DNA of 64,000 bases from Hyphomicrobiales bacterium (GCA_017642935.1 JAEPOK010000002.1:1237501-1301500), one strand, 5' to 3'. Positions 18,766-28,171 are shown, numbered from the stretch's first letter. Numbers and translations: made by a program. Notes: generated from the sequence alone by a model not told the origin.

Positions 18766-19644
18766 TCAGTTGACGCGGCCAAGGCCCTGCATCGCGACGC
18801 GGCTGTTTTCGTTGATCGTCAGCGCGCGCTGGTAAGAGACGCGGGCATTTTCCAGATCGCCGGCAGCTTCATAGGCGATGCCGCGATTGATCCAGGCGTC
18901 GATGTTGCGCGAATCGCGGCCGAGAACAGCGTCGAAATCTTCGATCGCCGCGCCCCAATCTCGCAAGGACAGGTAGCTCAGGCCACGCGCCATATAGGGC
19001 TCGGTGGCGTTCGGGTTGAAGCCGATGGCGGTGGTGAAATCCTCGATCGCCAGAACATGGTTGTTTTGCGATTGGAAGATTAGCGCGCGGTTGTAGTAGG
19101 CCCGTGCATCGGATGAGTTGAGCAGGATGGCCCGCTCATAATCCGCCAGAGCCTCGGGAAAGCGTCCGGCCTCGCGATAAATGTTGCCGCGCCCAACATA
19201 GGCCGCGTCATAGGCCGGATTGACGGCAATAGCGGCGGAATAGTCGGCCAGCGCCTGCGCATCGTTGCCAAGTTCACGGTGAACCAGCGCACGGTTGGCG
19301 AGTGCCTGGTAAAAGCTCGGGTTCAGCGCAAGCGCCTGATTGAAATCGGCTAGGGCATCAGTGTGGCGGCCTTCGCGACCATAGGCCGTGCCGCGCATAT
19401 TGTAAGCGCCAGGATCTTGCGGGTTGGACGAGATGACTTCGGTGAGCGAGGCGATGTTCACCGCCTGGCTGGCCGCCAAGGTGCCGGTCGCCTGGTTAAG
19501 TCCAGCGGTTTGGCAAGCGGCAAGGAAAAGCGCGGCGCTAGCAATCAGTCCAAAACGCGATGCCAAGCGAAAAGAGGTCGCGCGCACCAATTGATGACCA
19601 TCGGTGCTTGGCTGGCTGTCAATCTGTCTTGAAACGCGAACCAT
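18766..19644 (-). CDS. TPR-repeat lipoprotein
   Basis: 292 residues. An N-terminal basic stretch and hydrophobic helix end in the lipobox LAAC (Cys about residue 45), so the mature protein is probably a lipidated envelope protein. At least five tetratricopeptide repeats follow (AYNMRGTAYGREGRHTDAL, YQALANRALVHRELGNDAQA, AYVGRGNIYREAGRFPEAL and so on), each with the TPR pattern of small and aromatic residues. It is probably a scaffold for protein contacts; the partner is unknown. Converges with the gene at 18025-18750. Confidence 0.85.
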   Translation of the reverse strand: MVRVSRQIDSQPSTDGHQLVRATSFRLASRFGLIASAALFLAACQTAGLNQATGTLAASQAVNIASLTEVISSNPQDPGAYNMRGTAYGREGRHTDALADFNQALALNPSFYQALANRALVHRELGNDAQALADYSAAIAVNPAYDAAYVGRGNIYREAGRFPEALADYERAILLNSSDARAYYNRALIFQSQNNHVLAIEDFTTAIGFNPNATEPYMARGLSYLSLRDWGAAIEDFDAVLGRDSRNIDAWINRGIAYEAAGDLENARVSYQRALTINENSRVAMQGLGRVN

Positions 19645-19760
19645 AAGAACCCTCAGCGCAAGCCCGGTCTAACCCCGGATTGGAACGCTCTGTTTATAGC
19701 GCGCCTTGTTAGCCAATCGATGATGCGCGTCATGCGCATCGATCCAGCTCTGGTGAGGGG

Positions 19761-19777
19761 CTATTCTGGCAGAATAG
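19761..19777. repeat. 17-bp perfect dyad at the 3' side of rpsU
   Basis: Arms CTATTCTG and CAGAATAG around a single central G, between the TPR gene start and the rpsU stop. On the minus strand it follows rpsU by 27 bp but has no T-run, so it is either a 3' hairpin or an operator for the TPR gene. Confidence 0.4.
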
Positions 19778-19804
19778 GGGCTAGGCGCCAGTTGCCGCCA
19801 GGAC

Positions 19805-20029
19805 CTAGCGGCGGCCCTTGCCCGGAAGCAGGCCTTCGCGCTGCGCGCGTTTACGTGCCAACTTGCGTGCACGGCGGATGGCTTCAGCCTTCTCGCGTGC
19901 TTTCTTTTCCGACGGCTTTTCATAATGGCCGCGGAGCTTCATTTCACGGAAGATGCCTTCGCGTTGCATCTTCTTTTTCAGCGCCTTGAGCGCCTGATCA
20001 ACATTGTTATCCCGAACGAGTACCTGCAC
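19805..20029 (-). CDS. rpsU: 30S ribosomal protein S21
   Basis: 74 residues, strongly basic. [20 protein letters not shown] and the following [18 protein letters not shown] are diagnostic of bS21. The protein joins the small subunit near the anti-Shine-Dalgarno region of 16S rRNA and aids initiation. A basic tail ([15 protein letters not shown]) is present. Confidence 0.97.
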   Translation of the reverse strand: MQVLVRDNNVDQALKALKKKMQREGIFREMKLRGHYEKPSEKKAREKAEAIRRARKLARKRAQREGLLPGKGRR

Positions 20030-20120
20030 GTGTCATCCTGTCGTTGCCGCCATGGCCGGTTTTTCCAGTCCAGAGGGCGAAAAGGTCAATTGGCTTATCG
20101 CGCTTTGCAGTGTGGACGAT

Positions 20121-20158
20121 GCGGTGCCTTGAGCGCTCAAAACACCGCGTTCGAACGC
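20121..20158. promoter_or_regulatory. Two adjacent palindromes upstream of rpsU
   Basis: First, an imperfect 28-bp dyad at 20121-20148: outer arms GCGGTG / CACCGC and core TTGAGCGCTCAA, with a 2-base mismatch on each side. Second, the perfect 12-bp palindrome GCGTTCGAACGC at 20147-20158. They lie about 90-130 bp upstream of rpsU and after the purK stop. Operator or leader structure are both possible. Confidence 0.4.
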
Positions 20159-20293
20159 CGTTCGCAACACCCAGACCTGCGCCCGGGGGCGTTCCTCATC
20201 CAACCTGCAATGCGGAATGAGGTGGGCGGATACCAGATCGCACGGGGTTTGTCCACAAAGCGCAGCGTGTTTTGGCCCGCAAAGACCAGACAG

Positions 20294-21394
20294 TTAAGCA
20301 CGTGGCGCGATCTGCGTGATGTGCCCCATTTTCCGGCCCTTTCGGGCCTCTGCCTTGCCGTAAAGATGAAGCTGGGTGTCGCTTGAGCGCACATAGTCCT
20401 CAAGGTCTACGACGTCCTCGCCGATGAGATTCGTCATCAGCGCGTCGCTGTGGCGTGCCGGTGAGCCGAGCGGCCAGCCGGCAACCGCGCGAATGTGGTT
20501 GTCGAACTGATCATTGAGGCACGCATCCATGGTCCAATGGCCGGAATTGTGCACCCGAGGGGCGATCTCATTGACCAGCAGGACGTCGCGGTCAGTGAGG
20601 AAGAACTCCACGGCCAGCACACCGACATGATCGAGTGCTTCGGCGACCTTGATCGCGGCAGCCTGGGCTTCGGCCACATGTGCCGGCCCGATATCGATGG
20701 ATGCGAACTGCCCAATAGCAGAAGTGTCTAGGATGCCGTCCTTGTGGGTGTTGACCGGTAGGTCGTAGGCGACGGTCGCGCTGTCTGCGCCACGGGCGAT
20801 GATGGCCGAAACCTCGGCGACAAAGGCGATGCGTGCTTCCAGCACTGCCGGGGCTCTGCCAATAGCTGTCCAGCTTGCGCCTTCATCGATAGTTGGCGTT
20901 TTGAGCCGAGCTTGGCCCTTGCCGTCATAGCCGAGGCGGCGGGTTTTCAGGATTGTGTCGCCGCCCAGCGCGGTGTGCGCGCTTTGCATCGTCTCTGGCC
21001 CGTCTACGGCTGTGTAGGGCGCGACCTGCAGGCCGATCCCTTCCAAAAACTGCTTCTCGATAAGCCGGTCTTGGCTGGTTTCCAGCGAGGCCAGCCCCGG
21101 TCGCAGGGTCACAGCGCCCGCCAGATGATCAAGGCTTGCCTTTGGGATGTTTTCAAACTCGAAGGTGACCACCTGGCAGGCTCTCGCGAAGGCCGATAGT
21201 GCGTCTGTGTCGGTGTAGGGCGCGCAAGTATGGACGGCAGCAACATCGGCGGCTGGCGCATCGGGTGCAGGATCGAAAATGTGTGCTTTCAGACCATAGC
21301 GGGCGGCCGAAATGGCCAACATACGGCCAAGCTGACCGCCACCCAAGATGCCGATTGTATCGCCCGGTTTCAGACGTCGGTTTTCGGCCAACAT
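20294..21394 (-). CDS. purK: 5-(carboxyamino)imidazole ribonucleotide synthase
   Basis: 366-residue ATP-grasp enzyme that makes N5-CAIR from AIR, bicarbonate and ATP in purine synthesis. The N-terminus IGILGGGQLGRMLAISAARYG is diagnostic. KTRRLGYDGKGQ is the ATP-grasp loop, and EFFLTDRDVLLVNEIAPRVHNSGHWT holds the metal-binding Glu and Asn. The start ATG overlaps the purE stop by one base (TAATG), so purE and purK are coupled. Confidence 0.96.
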   Translation of the reverse strand: MLAENRRLKPGDTIGILGGGQLGRMLAISAARYGLKAHIFDPAPDAPAADVAAVHTCAPYTDTDALSAFARACQVVTFEFENIPKASLDHLAGAVTLRPGLASLETSQDRLIEKQFLEGIGLQVAPYTAVDGPETMQSAHTALGGDTILKTRRLGYDGKGQARLKTPTIDEGASWTAIGRAPAVLEARIAFVAEVSAIIARGADSATVAYDLPVNTHKDGILDTSAIGQFASIDIGPAHVAEAQAAAIKVAEALDHVGVLAVEFFLTDRDVLLVNEIAPRVHNSGHWTMDACLNDQFDNHIRAVAGWPLGSPARHSDALMTNLIGEDVVDLEDYVRSSDTQLHLYGKAEARKGRKMGHITQIAPRA

Positions 21395-21894
21395 TAGGCT
21401 GGGTCGTCAACCGGAACGTCGGCGACGCCGTCGGTGCGCGCCTGGCGCCAGGCTTTCAAGCGTTCGGACAAATCAGGGTCCGAAAGGGCCAAAATGCTGG
21501 CTGCCATCAGTCCGGCATTGGCGGCGCCCGCCTTGCCGATGGCTAGCGTCCCAACCGGCACGCCGGCGGGCATTTGAACAATCGAGAGCAGGCTGTCCTG
21601 GCCCTGAAGCGCCGTCACGCCGACCGGCACGCCGAGAACCGGCAGTGTCGTCATGGCGGCGACCATACCGGGCAGGTGCGCTGCGCCGCCGGCGCCGGCG
21701 ATAATCACCTTGTGACCGGCCTCTTCGGCACCCTTGGCAAAGGCCACCATCCGGTCGGGGGTGCGGTGCGCGGAGACAATCTTGGCGTCGTAGTCGACAC
21801 CCAGATCATCAAGCCTTTCGGCGGCAAGCCGCATCGTTGGCCAGTCGGATTGGCTGCCCATGATGATGGCGATCGGTGCGGCGGATGAGGACAT
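21394..21894 (-). CDS. purE: 5-(carboxyamino)imidazole ribonucleotide mutase
   Basis: Class I PurE converts N5-CAIR to CAIR. 166 residues from ATG 21894; the frame is open further up but [18 protein letters not shown] is the natural N-terminus. [18 protein letters not shown] with the catalytic His, and [11 protein letters not shown] are all present. Coupled with purK immediately downstream. The DUF465 gene starts upstream on the same strand with a 13-bp gap. Confidence 0.96.
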   Translation of the reverse strand: MSSSAAPIAIIMGSQSDWPTMRLAAERLDDLGVDYDAKIVSAHRTPDRMVAFAKGAEEAGHKVIIAGAGGAAHLPGMVAAMTTLPVLGVPVGVTALQGQDSLLSIVQMPAGVPVGTLAIGKAGAANAGLMAASILALSDPDLSERLKAWRQARTDGVADVPVDDPA

Positions 21895-21907
21895 GAAGGA
21901 TCGTCTT

Positions 21908-22123
21908 CTAAGCGATGATGTCGGGCAGCAACTGGTCTTCGAGCACATTGATGCGGTCTTTCAAGACCAGCTTGCGCTTTTTCAACCGTTGGATCTGCAG
22001 ATGATCGGCCCGGCCGGTCTCGTAGAGCGCCTCAATGGCTGCATCCAGGTCGCGATGTTCCTGCCGGAGGCGGGCCAACTCCTGCCGTGCATCCTGATCA
22101 TCATTGGAAGGAATGGGGGTCAT
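21908..22123 (-). CDS. DUF465 / YdcH family coiled-coil protein
   Basis: 71 residues from ATG 22123. The sequence is almost entirely helical: [14 protein letters not shown], then [18 protein letters not shown] with the LKKxKLxLKDxI signature of DUF465. It is probably a small cytosolic coiled-coil protein of unknown role. A second member of the family lies divergently 233 bp away. Confidence 0.82.
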   Translation of the reverse strand: MTPIPSNDDQDARQELARLRQEHRDLDAAIEALYETGRADHLQIQRLKKRKLVLKDRINVLEDQLLPDIIA

Positions 22124-22356
22124 GAACGAGCAACTCGACGCAATGAACTGTCCACACAACGGGCTTGCGAACGCGCAGCGTTATCATGCTCTGCTGCACT
22201 GCGCCACTGGCCGGCGAATCCCAACCGGTTTTTCATGCACTGCAACGAAAGTTGTTGGGAATTTACCGCCCGAACAGTCTGAATATTCAAAAAGTCAATC
22301 TGTACGACCAATATTCCCTATGGCAGCCTCGACTGGTTTGAACAAAGGAGGACTGC

Positions 22357-22545
22357 ATGACGGTTGAATCTCATCTCGCCGAATTGGAGCGGCGGCACCT
22401 CGCGATTGATAGCAAGATTTCTGATGAAGAGCGGCGACCGGCCAAGGACGGCTTGGAAATTGCGGCGCTAAAAAAGCAGAAACTCAGTTTGAAGGATGAG
22501 ATTGAGCGTTTGCGTAAAGGGACTGGCAGCGCGCGGCCCAATTAG
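22357..22545 (+). CDS. DUF465 / YdcH family coiled-coil protein
   Basis: 62 residues, with AAGGAGG 5 bp before ATG 22357. It has the same two-helix pattern as its divergent neighbour: HLAELERRHLAIDSKI and IAALKKQKLSLKDEIERL. It ends in a polar tail. A clear terminator follows at 22572, so the gene is monocistronic. Function unknown. Confidence 0.85.
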   Translation: MTVESHLAELERRHLAIDSKISDEERRPAKDGLEIAALKKQKLSLKDEIERLRKGTGSARPN

Positions 22546-22571
22546 CCAGCACGACCAGTCAATGAATCATC

Positions 22572-22603
22572 AAACCGTCTGGCCTTGTGCCAGGCGGTTT
22601 TTT
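22572..22603 (+). terminator. Intrinsic terminator after the DUF465 gene
   Basis: 12-bp stem with one G-T wobble, AAACCGTCTGGC (22572-22583) / GCCAGGCGGTTT (22589-22600), a 5-base loop, then a T-run. Confidence 0.85.
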
Positions 22604-22756
22604 CTTGCCCGATTGCAAGGTGCGGTTTGACCCATCGCATCTCCTTTTGCCCAGCTTGCACGCTAAAAGCGGATTGGGCACACCTGTCGACAGGACCTGA
22701 TTGCAGGTGCGAACAAAGAACAAGTCCAAGAACGGATGTGTGGGAAGGGAAATGCC

Positions 22757-24673
22757 ATGAGCGCCAACGGCCAGAATTACCATCAGACCTATCAGTCCTG
22801 GCAGGAGGATCCGCTGGCCTTCTGGGCGCATGCGGCGCAAAGCGTAGACTGGATGAAACCGTTCGAGCGCGTGTTCGATCCGGGCGCAGGCGTCTATGGC
22901 CGCTGGTTTCCGGGCGGGGTTTGCAACACCGCCTACAACTGTCTCGACCGGCATGTGGAACGCGGGCGCAAAGGCCAGGCGGCGCTAATCTATGATAGCC
23001 CGATCACCGGAGCCAAGAAGACCTATTCCTATGAAGATTTGCGCGATGAAGTGAGCGCTTTTGGCGCGGTCTTGAAGAACCTTGGCGTGGCCAAAGGCGA
23101 CCGCGTCGTCGTCTACATGCCGATGATCCCCGAAGCGGCGATCGCGATGCTCGCCTGCGCCCGCATCGGGGCGGTCCACTCGGTCGTTTTCGGCGGGTTT
23201 GCCGCCAGCGAACTTGCCACCCGTATCGACGATGCCCGTCCCAAAGCAATCATCTCTGCCTCCTGCGGCATCGAGCCCAACCGGGTGATCGCCTACAAGC
23301 CGCTGCTCGATGAGGCGATTGAACTTTCCACCCACAAGCCTGATCTGACCGTCATCAAACAGCGTGAGCAGAAGCCTTGCGATCTGATTGAGGGGCGCGA
23401 CCATGATTACGATGCGTTGCTGACGGACGCCAATGCGCGCGGGATCGATAGCGACCCAGAGCCGATGGAGGCGACCGACCCACTCTACATTCTCTACACC
23501 TCCGGCACGACCGGTATCCCCAAGGGCGTGGTCCGCGACCATGGCGGGCACATGGTGGCGCTCAATTGGACGATGAGCGCGATCTACGACATGCAGCCTG
23601 GGGACGTGTTCTGGGCAGCTTCCGATGTCGGCTGGGTGGTTGGCCACTCCTATATCGTTTACGCGCCGCTGCTGGCCGGTTGCACGACCATTCTTTATGA
23701 GGGCAAGCCGGTTGGCACGCCTGACCCCGGCGCCTTCTGGCGGGTGATTGAGGAGCATAAAGTGTCCTCGCTGTTCACGGCACCGACGGCGTTTCGCGCC
23801 ATCAAGAAGGAAGACCCGGACGGCAATTACATTGACAAATTTGATCTGCACACGCTGAAGACGCTGTTTCTGGCTGGTGAGCGCGCCGATCCGGACACGA
23901 TCGAATGGGCGCAGGAGAAACTGCGCGTGCCGGTGATCGACCATTGGTGGCAGACCGAGACCGGTTGGGCCATTGCCGGCAATCCGGTTGGTCTGGGCAA
24001 GCTGCCGATCAAGCTGGGCTCACCGACGGTGGCGATGCCCGGCTACGATGTCCAGGTGATCGATGATGCCGGTCATCCCGTGCCCGCTGATACGCTGGGC
24101 AACATCGTCGTCAAACTGCCGCTGCCTCCCGGCTGTCTGCCGACGCTGTGGAACAATGATGAACGCTTCAAGGCGTCCTATCTGGAAGAGTTCCCGGGCT
24201 ACTACAAAACCGCCGATGCCGGGATGATCGACCAGGATGGTTATCTGTTCATCATGGCGCGCACCGACGACATCATCAATGTCGCCGGCCACCGGCTTTC
24301 GACCGGCGGCATGGAAGAGGTGCTTTCCGGCCACCCAGCCGTCGCCGAGGCGGCCGTGATCGGCGTGTCGGACGCGCTGAAGGGGCAGTTGCCGGCGGGA
24401 TTTGTGGTCATCAAGGATGGTGTCGACATGCCCTTGGAGCAGCTTGAAAAAGAGATGGTCAAGCTTGTGCGCGAGAAAATCGGTCCGGTCGCTGCGTTCA
24501 AGACGGTGATGGTTGTGGACCGTCTGCCAAAGACCCGCTCGGGCAAGATTTTGCGCGGCACGATGCGCCAAATCGCCGATGGCGAGCCTTACAAGATGCC
24601 AGCGACGATCGACGATCCGGCCATTCTTGATGAGATTTCCGGCGCGCTGAAAACCAAAGGCTACGCCGCCTAG
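22757..24673 (+). CDS. prpE: Propionyl-CoA synthetase
   Basis: 638-residue AMP-forming acyl-CoA synthetase. The ATP-binding P-loop is YTSGTTGIPKGVVRD, the adenylation signature is DHWWQTETGW, and the C-terminal RSGKILRGTMR holds the catalytic lysine, which is also the site of acetyl-lysine control in the family. GGFAASELATRIDDARPK and the DVGWVVGHSYIVY stretch fit the PrpE rather than the Acs subgroup. The start is ATG 22757 behind GGGAAGGGAAA. It activates propionate, and perhaps acetate, in the cytosol. No prpBCD genes are adjacent. Confidence 0.9.
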   Translation: MSANGQNYHQTYQSWQEDPLAFWAHAAQSVDWMKPFERVFDPGAGVYGRWFPGGVCNTAYNCLDRHVERGRKGQAALIYDSPITGAKKTYSYEDLRDEVSAFGAVLKNLGVAKGDRVVVYMPMIPEAAIAMLACARIGAVHSVVFGGFAASELATRIDDARPKAIISASCGIEPNRVIAYKPLLDEAIELSTHKPDLTVIKQREQKPCDLIEGRDHDYDALLTDANARGIDSDPEPMEATDPLYILYTSGTTGIPKGVVRDHGGHMVALNWTMSAIYDMQPGDVFWAASDVGWVVGHSYIVYAPLLAGCTTILYEGKPVGTPDPGAFWRVIEEHKVSSLFTAPTAFRAIKKEDPDGNYIDKFDLHTLKTLFLAGERADPDTIEWAQEKLRVPVIDHWWQTETGWAIAGNPVGLGKLPIKLGSPTVAMPGYDVQVIDDAGHPVPADTLGNIVVKLPLPPGCLPTLWNNDERFKASYLEEFPGYYKTADAGMIDQDGYLFIMARTDDIINVAGHRLSTGGMEEVLSGHPAVAEAAVIGVSDALKGQLPAGFVVIKDGVDMPLEQLEKEMVKLVREKIGPVAAFKTVMVVDRLPKTRSGKILRGTMRQIADGEPYKMPATIDDPAILDEISGALKTKGYAA

Positions 24674-24785
24674 CTCACGAAGCACCAGGAATCCAGCGGG
24701 CAATCCAATGTGATCGCCCGCCGGTTGTCTCGCCCCTGGGTGGCGGGTTAAACGCCGCGCTCATTGAACCACATAGGAACGCTTT

Positions 24786-25589
24786 ATGGCCGTCAGCTTC
24801 GCACTGGAACGCAAGACCGCGATCGTCACCGGCGGCGCGCAGGGCATTGGCCTGTCGATCGCCGAACGCTTTGTCGAAGAGGGCATGAAGGTCATCATTG
24901 CCGACATTGACGACAGCGCGGGGCACGATGCTGCCGACCGTCTGTCCAAGATCGGCGAGGCGCTCTACGTGCATTGCGATGTTGCCGACCGGCTGGACGT
25001 GCGCAATCTGCTTGCCAAGAGCCTTGAAGCCTATGGCGAGATTGATGTGCTGGTCGCCAATGCAGGGATCGTCCACACCGCCGATTTTCTGGACGTTGAG
25101 GAAGCCGATTTTGACCGCGTGATTGGCGTCAATCTGAAAGGTGTTTTTCTCACTTGCCAGGCAGTGGCCAAACATATGGTGGAGCGTGTCGAGGCGGGCG
25201 AGAAGCCGGGCACGATTATCACCATGTCGAGCGTCAACGCCGAACTCGCGATCCCCAATCAGGTGCCCTATGTTGCTTCAAAAGGCGGAGTGAAGCAGCT
25301 CACCAAGGTGATGGCGCTGTCGCTTGCCAAACACGGCATTCGGGTCAACGCCATCGGACCGGGCACGATCATGACCGAGATGGTGGAAAAGGTGCTGGCC
25401 GACGCTGATATCCGCGATCGGATGATGACGCGCACACCGCTTGGACGCATCGGTGAAGCCAGCGAGATCGCGTCCATTGCCGCGTTTCTCGCCAGTGACC
25501 AGGCAAGCTACGTCACCGGTCAGACGCTGTACGTGGATGGCGGTCGGCTCGGCTTGAACTACACCGTGCCGGTCGAGCCGAGCACCTAA
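24786..25589 (+). CDS. SDR family NAD(P)-dependent oxidoreductase
   Basis: 267-residue classical short-chain dehydrogenase/reductase. The cofactor motif is TGGAQGIG (residues 14-21), with NAG at VANAGI. The catalytic Ser and the YxxxK pair lie in MSSVNA and YVASKGG, and an Asp in VIIADIDD suggests a preference for NAD(H). The substrate is unknown. It lies 112 bp after prpE and may share its transcript. Confidence 0.88.
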   Translation: MAVSFALERKTAIVTGGAQGIGLSIAERFVEEGMKVIIADIDDSAGHDAADRLSKIGEALYVHCDVADRLDVRNLLAKSLEAYGEIDVLVANAGIVHTADFLDVEEADFDRVIGVNLKGVFLTCQAVAKHMVERVEAGEKPGTIITMSSVNAELAIPNQVPYVASKGGVKQLTKVMALSLAKHGIRVNAIGPGTIMTEMVEKVLADADIRDRMMTRTPLGRIGEASEIASIAAFLASDQASYVTGQTLYVDGGRLGLNYTVPVEPST

Positions 25590-25600
25590 ACCCTTTCTGC

Positions 25601-26380
25601 TTAAGACTTGTTCTCTTCGCCTTCGTCGGTCGGGCTCGTCAGTTCCTTCAGCTTGGCAAAGACAGAGTCGGCGTCCAGGTCGTCCTGCGCCTCCTGGGCG
25701 GCTTCTTCTTCTTGCTCTTGCGTCGGTTCCGACGTGCCAAACACCTCTTCGATGCCGGCTTCTTCTTCGCTCTGGAACTCAGTCGGGGTCGTCGCTGCCA
25801 AAGCTTCTTCAGCCGACAACAGAACCGGTCCTGCGGCTTCCACAGCCGGCGGCGCATTGCGCGAGGCTTTCTGAACTTCCAGATCAAGCTCGATCTGTTT
25901 GCAGAGGCCAAGCGTCACCGGGTCCATTGGCGTCAGGTTGGCGGCGTTCCAGTGGGCGCCGGAGCGGATCGATTCGATGGTGTTTTTGGTGGTGCCGACC
26001 AAGCGCATGATCTGCGCATCCTTCAGCTCCTTGTGGTTGCGCAGCAACCACAGGATGGCATTAGGACGATCATGGCGGCGGGAAACCGGCGTGTAGCGTG
26101 GGCCGCGCTTTTTGGTGCTGGTGGCGACGACGGTTTTGGCCGGTTGAATTTTTAGCTCCAGCGCCGGGTTTTCTTCGGCTGCCGTGATCTGCTCGCGGGT
26201 CAACTGGCCGGTCTGCAGTGGGTCGAGGCCCTTGATGCCCTGCGCGGCTTCGCCATCGGCGATGGCTTTCACCTCAAGGGGATGCAGCGCGCAGAACTTG
26301 GCGATCTGTTCGAAGGTGAGCGCGGTGTTGTCGACCAGCCAGACGGCGGTCGCTTTGGGCATCAAAAGTGTTTCGGCCAT
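25601..26380 (-). CDS. trcR: Cell-cycle regulator TrcR (DUF1013)
   Basis: 259 residues. The conserved N-terminus MPKATAVWLVDNTALTFEQIAKFC and the central RPNAILWLLRNHKELKDAQIMRLVGTTKNTI have two helix-turn-helix-like segments. The second half is an acidic, probably disordered tail (EEEAGIEEVFGTSEPTQEQEEE). The family is almost confined to alphaproteobacteria and is named after a cell-cycle transcription regulator. A promoter-like sequence lies about 100-125 bp upstream. Confidence 0.88.
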   Translation of the reverse strand: MAETLLMPKATAVWLVDNTALTFEQIAKFCALHPLEVKAIADGEAAQGIKGLDPLQTGQLTREQITAAEENPALELKIQPAKTVVATSTKKRGPRYTPVSRRHDRPNAILWLLRNHKELKDAQIMRLVGTTKNTIESIRSGAHWNAANLTPMDPVTLGLCKQIELDLEVQKASRNAPPAVEAAGPVLLSAEEALAATTPTEFQSEEEAGIEEVFGTSEPTQEQEEEAAQEAQDDLDADSVFAKLKELTSPTDEGEENKS

Positions 26381-26475
26381 GGTGGAATCCTAGCAAAAAA
26401 GCTCTTCAGGCCCGGTCGGAGGGTTTCCGATCGCGGGGCCGAGCATCACAATGAAGATGTCGGGAAAGTGCGAAC

Positions 26476-26504
26476 CGTATAGTAAATTTACAAACCGGTT
26501 GCAA
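26476..26504 (-). promoter_or_regulatory. Promoter of trcR
   Basis: On the minus strand TTGCAA (26504-26499), a 17-base spacer and TATACG (26481-26476) fit a sigma-70-type promoter. The spacer contains a 10-bp palindrome GTAAATTTAC. It lies about 96 bp upstream of the trcR start. Confidence 0.5.
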
Positions 26505-26526
26505 TGCTTGGTTGCCGGTTGGGTGT

Positions 26527-26853
26527 TCAGCTTTTGCACCAGGCTTGGTGCAAATAGGCGATGAGACCGCGAATGTCGTCTGATGCCAGCGTGTAATAAA
26601 TCGTTGTGCCGTCGCGGCGTGTGGACACCAATCCGTGGGCGCGCAAAAGCGCCAGGTGTTGGGATAGTGTGGTGGGTTTGCTGCCGGTGAGCTCTGCCAA
26701 AGTGCCAACCGATTTCTCGCCGTCCACCAAGTGACACACTGCCAGAAGCCGCGCCGGGGCGCTGAGCAGTTTGAGAATTTCCGTCACTTCGCCGACATTG
26801 GCGGCCATGGAGTCGGCAGTCGGGGAAGGCCGTTCAAGGGTTTGGGTCGACAT
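26527..26853 (-). CDS. ArsR/SmtB family repressor, BigR/SqrR-like
   Basis: 108 residues from ATG 26853. Winged helix-turn-helix with recognition region ELTGSKPTTLSQHLALLRAHGLVSTRRDG and wing TTIYYTLA. Two cysteines stand at the positions used by persulfide sensors of this family: one in LLAVCHLVDGE before the HTH and one in the last residues (AWCKS). No metal-binding ELCVCD motif is seen. This fits the BigR/SqrR group, which releases DNA when a per- or polysulfide bridge forms. It is the second gene of a minus-strand pair behind the operator at 28172-28193. Confidence 0.85.
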   Translation of the reverse strand: MSTQTLERPSPTADSMAANVGEVTEILKLLSAPARLLAVCHLVDGEKSVGTLAELTGSKPTTLSQHLALLRAHGLVSTRRDGTTIYYTLASDDIRGLIAYLHQAWCKS

Positions 26854-26907
26854 GGTTGGCTCGCAAGAGGCCACGGGCTGGAGGTCCAGCCCGTGGGTCG
26901 ATTGGGG

Positions 26908-28152
26908 TTAGGCCGTGGCGGCGGTGCTCAAGGGTGCCGTTGGCGCCTGCCGCATCAGCTTAGCAAGCAGCTTGAAGAACAGCCAGATGGCCAGCACTTG
27001 GAACAGCAGCGGGATGGCTGTGACACTCCAATAGGCGAGACCGAACTTCGCGATCAGGCCGGTGGCGACCAAGCCCTTGTTGATCAAGAAGTGACCCATC
27101 ACCGAGAAGGCGACCACCGGGCAAAGCAGGGCGAGTGATCCTGGCGAGGATTCTGGTCCACTTATGAAGCGGCCGAGATAGTTCGTCTTTTTCAGCGCGC
27201 CCCACCCTGCGGCAAGCAACAGGATCTGTGCGGCAATCAAGGTGGTCAGCATCATAAAGGTGCTGCCAGCCGAGGTGTGCGCATCGAAATGCACGTGCAA
27301 ACCATGGTTCTGGCGCAGGAACGCGATGCCGAGCACGGTGAGGATCGGCACGCCGATCATCAAGGTTGGCGCGCCATCGGCAGCCAAGCCATTTTCCATC
27401 ATCGAGCGCACGCCGAGAGTCAGGGCGATCAAGCCCTGAACGATCGATGCCAAGATAAACAGCGTCGAAAGGCCGAGCGAGACGGCGACGGTGACAGCAT
27501 TTGTCGACATGGCCGCTGGGGCTGCCAGTCCAACACCGATCATGGCGAAGGCAAAGGCGGGCAGCATCTGCGCCAGCGAGTTGTTTTTGGCGCAGTCCAG
27601 TCCGCCGCCCAGCGCGTTGCTGGCAAAGCGGGCAAACAGTTTGAAGGCATAGAAGCCGATAATGGCAAACGCGATCATGGCCAGCGGGAAGAGGTATTCC
27701 ACTACGCTCCAAAGGTTCGGCACGAACACCAGGCCGAGAATAAAACCAGCATTGATCGCCATCGCGAAGGCGAGTGGCATCGCCATGATCTGGCTGCCGG
27801 CATTGCTGCCCATCAGCGTGTCATAGGCCGGCGTACGCGAAAACTGGCGCAGGCGTTGGACGTTCCAGACCAGAAGCCGGACGAGCGTCGCACCGAAAAA
27901 GGCGATGCCGGCCAAGGCGATGGAGATGGCGGCCTGCATGGCGAGACCTCCGGTGGAGAAGGCAGCCATTACGTCTTCAAACACCGGAACCGGTTGTCCC
28001 GGATGCGGCACCCAGAACATCAAAAACATGAAGAAGGTGACGACCAGACCGCCGGCGCCAAGGGCGGCAAGAAACATCAGGGGGCTGTAGGGCGCGGGCC
28101 CAGATTGCGCTGCCGCGTTGGCCTGCGGCGCTAGGGTTGCAAGTGTGCTCAT
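26908..28152 (-). CDS. Multi-pass inner-membrane protein (possibly TsoY-like)
   Basis: 414 residues with about ten to eleven hydrophobic helices, beginning PLMFLAALGAGGLVVTFFMF. The start is ATG 28152 with GGAG 6 bp upstream; ATG 28164 is an alternative. Charged loops such as ARFASNALGGGLDCAKNN and the HFDAHTSAGSTFMM segment with His and Asp suggest a transporter or redox membrane protein. I think it resembles the TsoY (seleno)protein family, but I cannot verify this. Co-transcribed with the ArsR repressor gene 54 bp downstream, so it probably handles a sulfur compound. Confidence 0.7.
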   Translation of the reverse strand: MSTLATLAPQANAAAQSGPAPYSPLMFLAALGAGGLVVTFFMFLMFWVPHPGQPVPVFEDVMAAFSTGGLAMQAAISIALAGIAFFGATLVRLLVWNVQRLRQFSRTPAYDTLMGSNAGSQIMAMPLAFAMAINAGFILGLVFVPNLWSVVEYLFPLAMIAFAIIGFYAFKLFARFASNALGGGLDCAKNNSLAQMLPAFAFAMIGVGLAAPAAMSTNAVTVAVSLGLSTLFILASIVQGLIALTLGVRSMMENGLAADGAPTLMIGVPILTVLGIAFLRQNHGLHVHFDAHTSAGSTFMMLTTLIAAQILLLAAGWGALKKTNYLGRFISGPESSPGSLALLCPVVAFSVMGHFLINKGLVATGLIAKFGLAYWSVTAIPLLFQVLAIWLFFKLLAKLMRQAPTAPLSTAATA

Positions 28153-28171
28153 GGGAAGCTCCATTTCTGAA

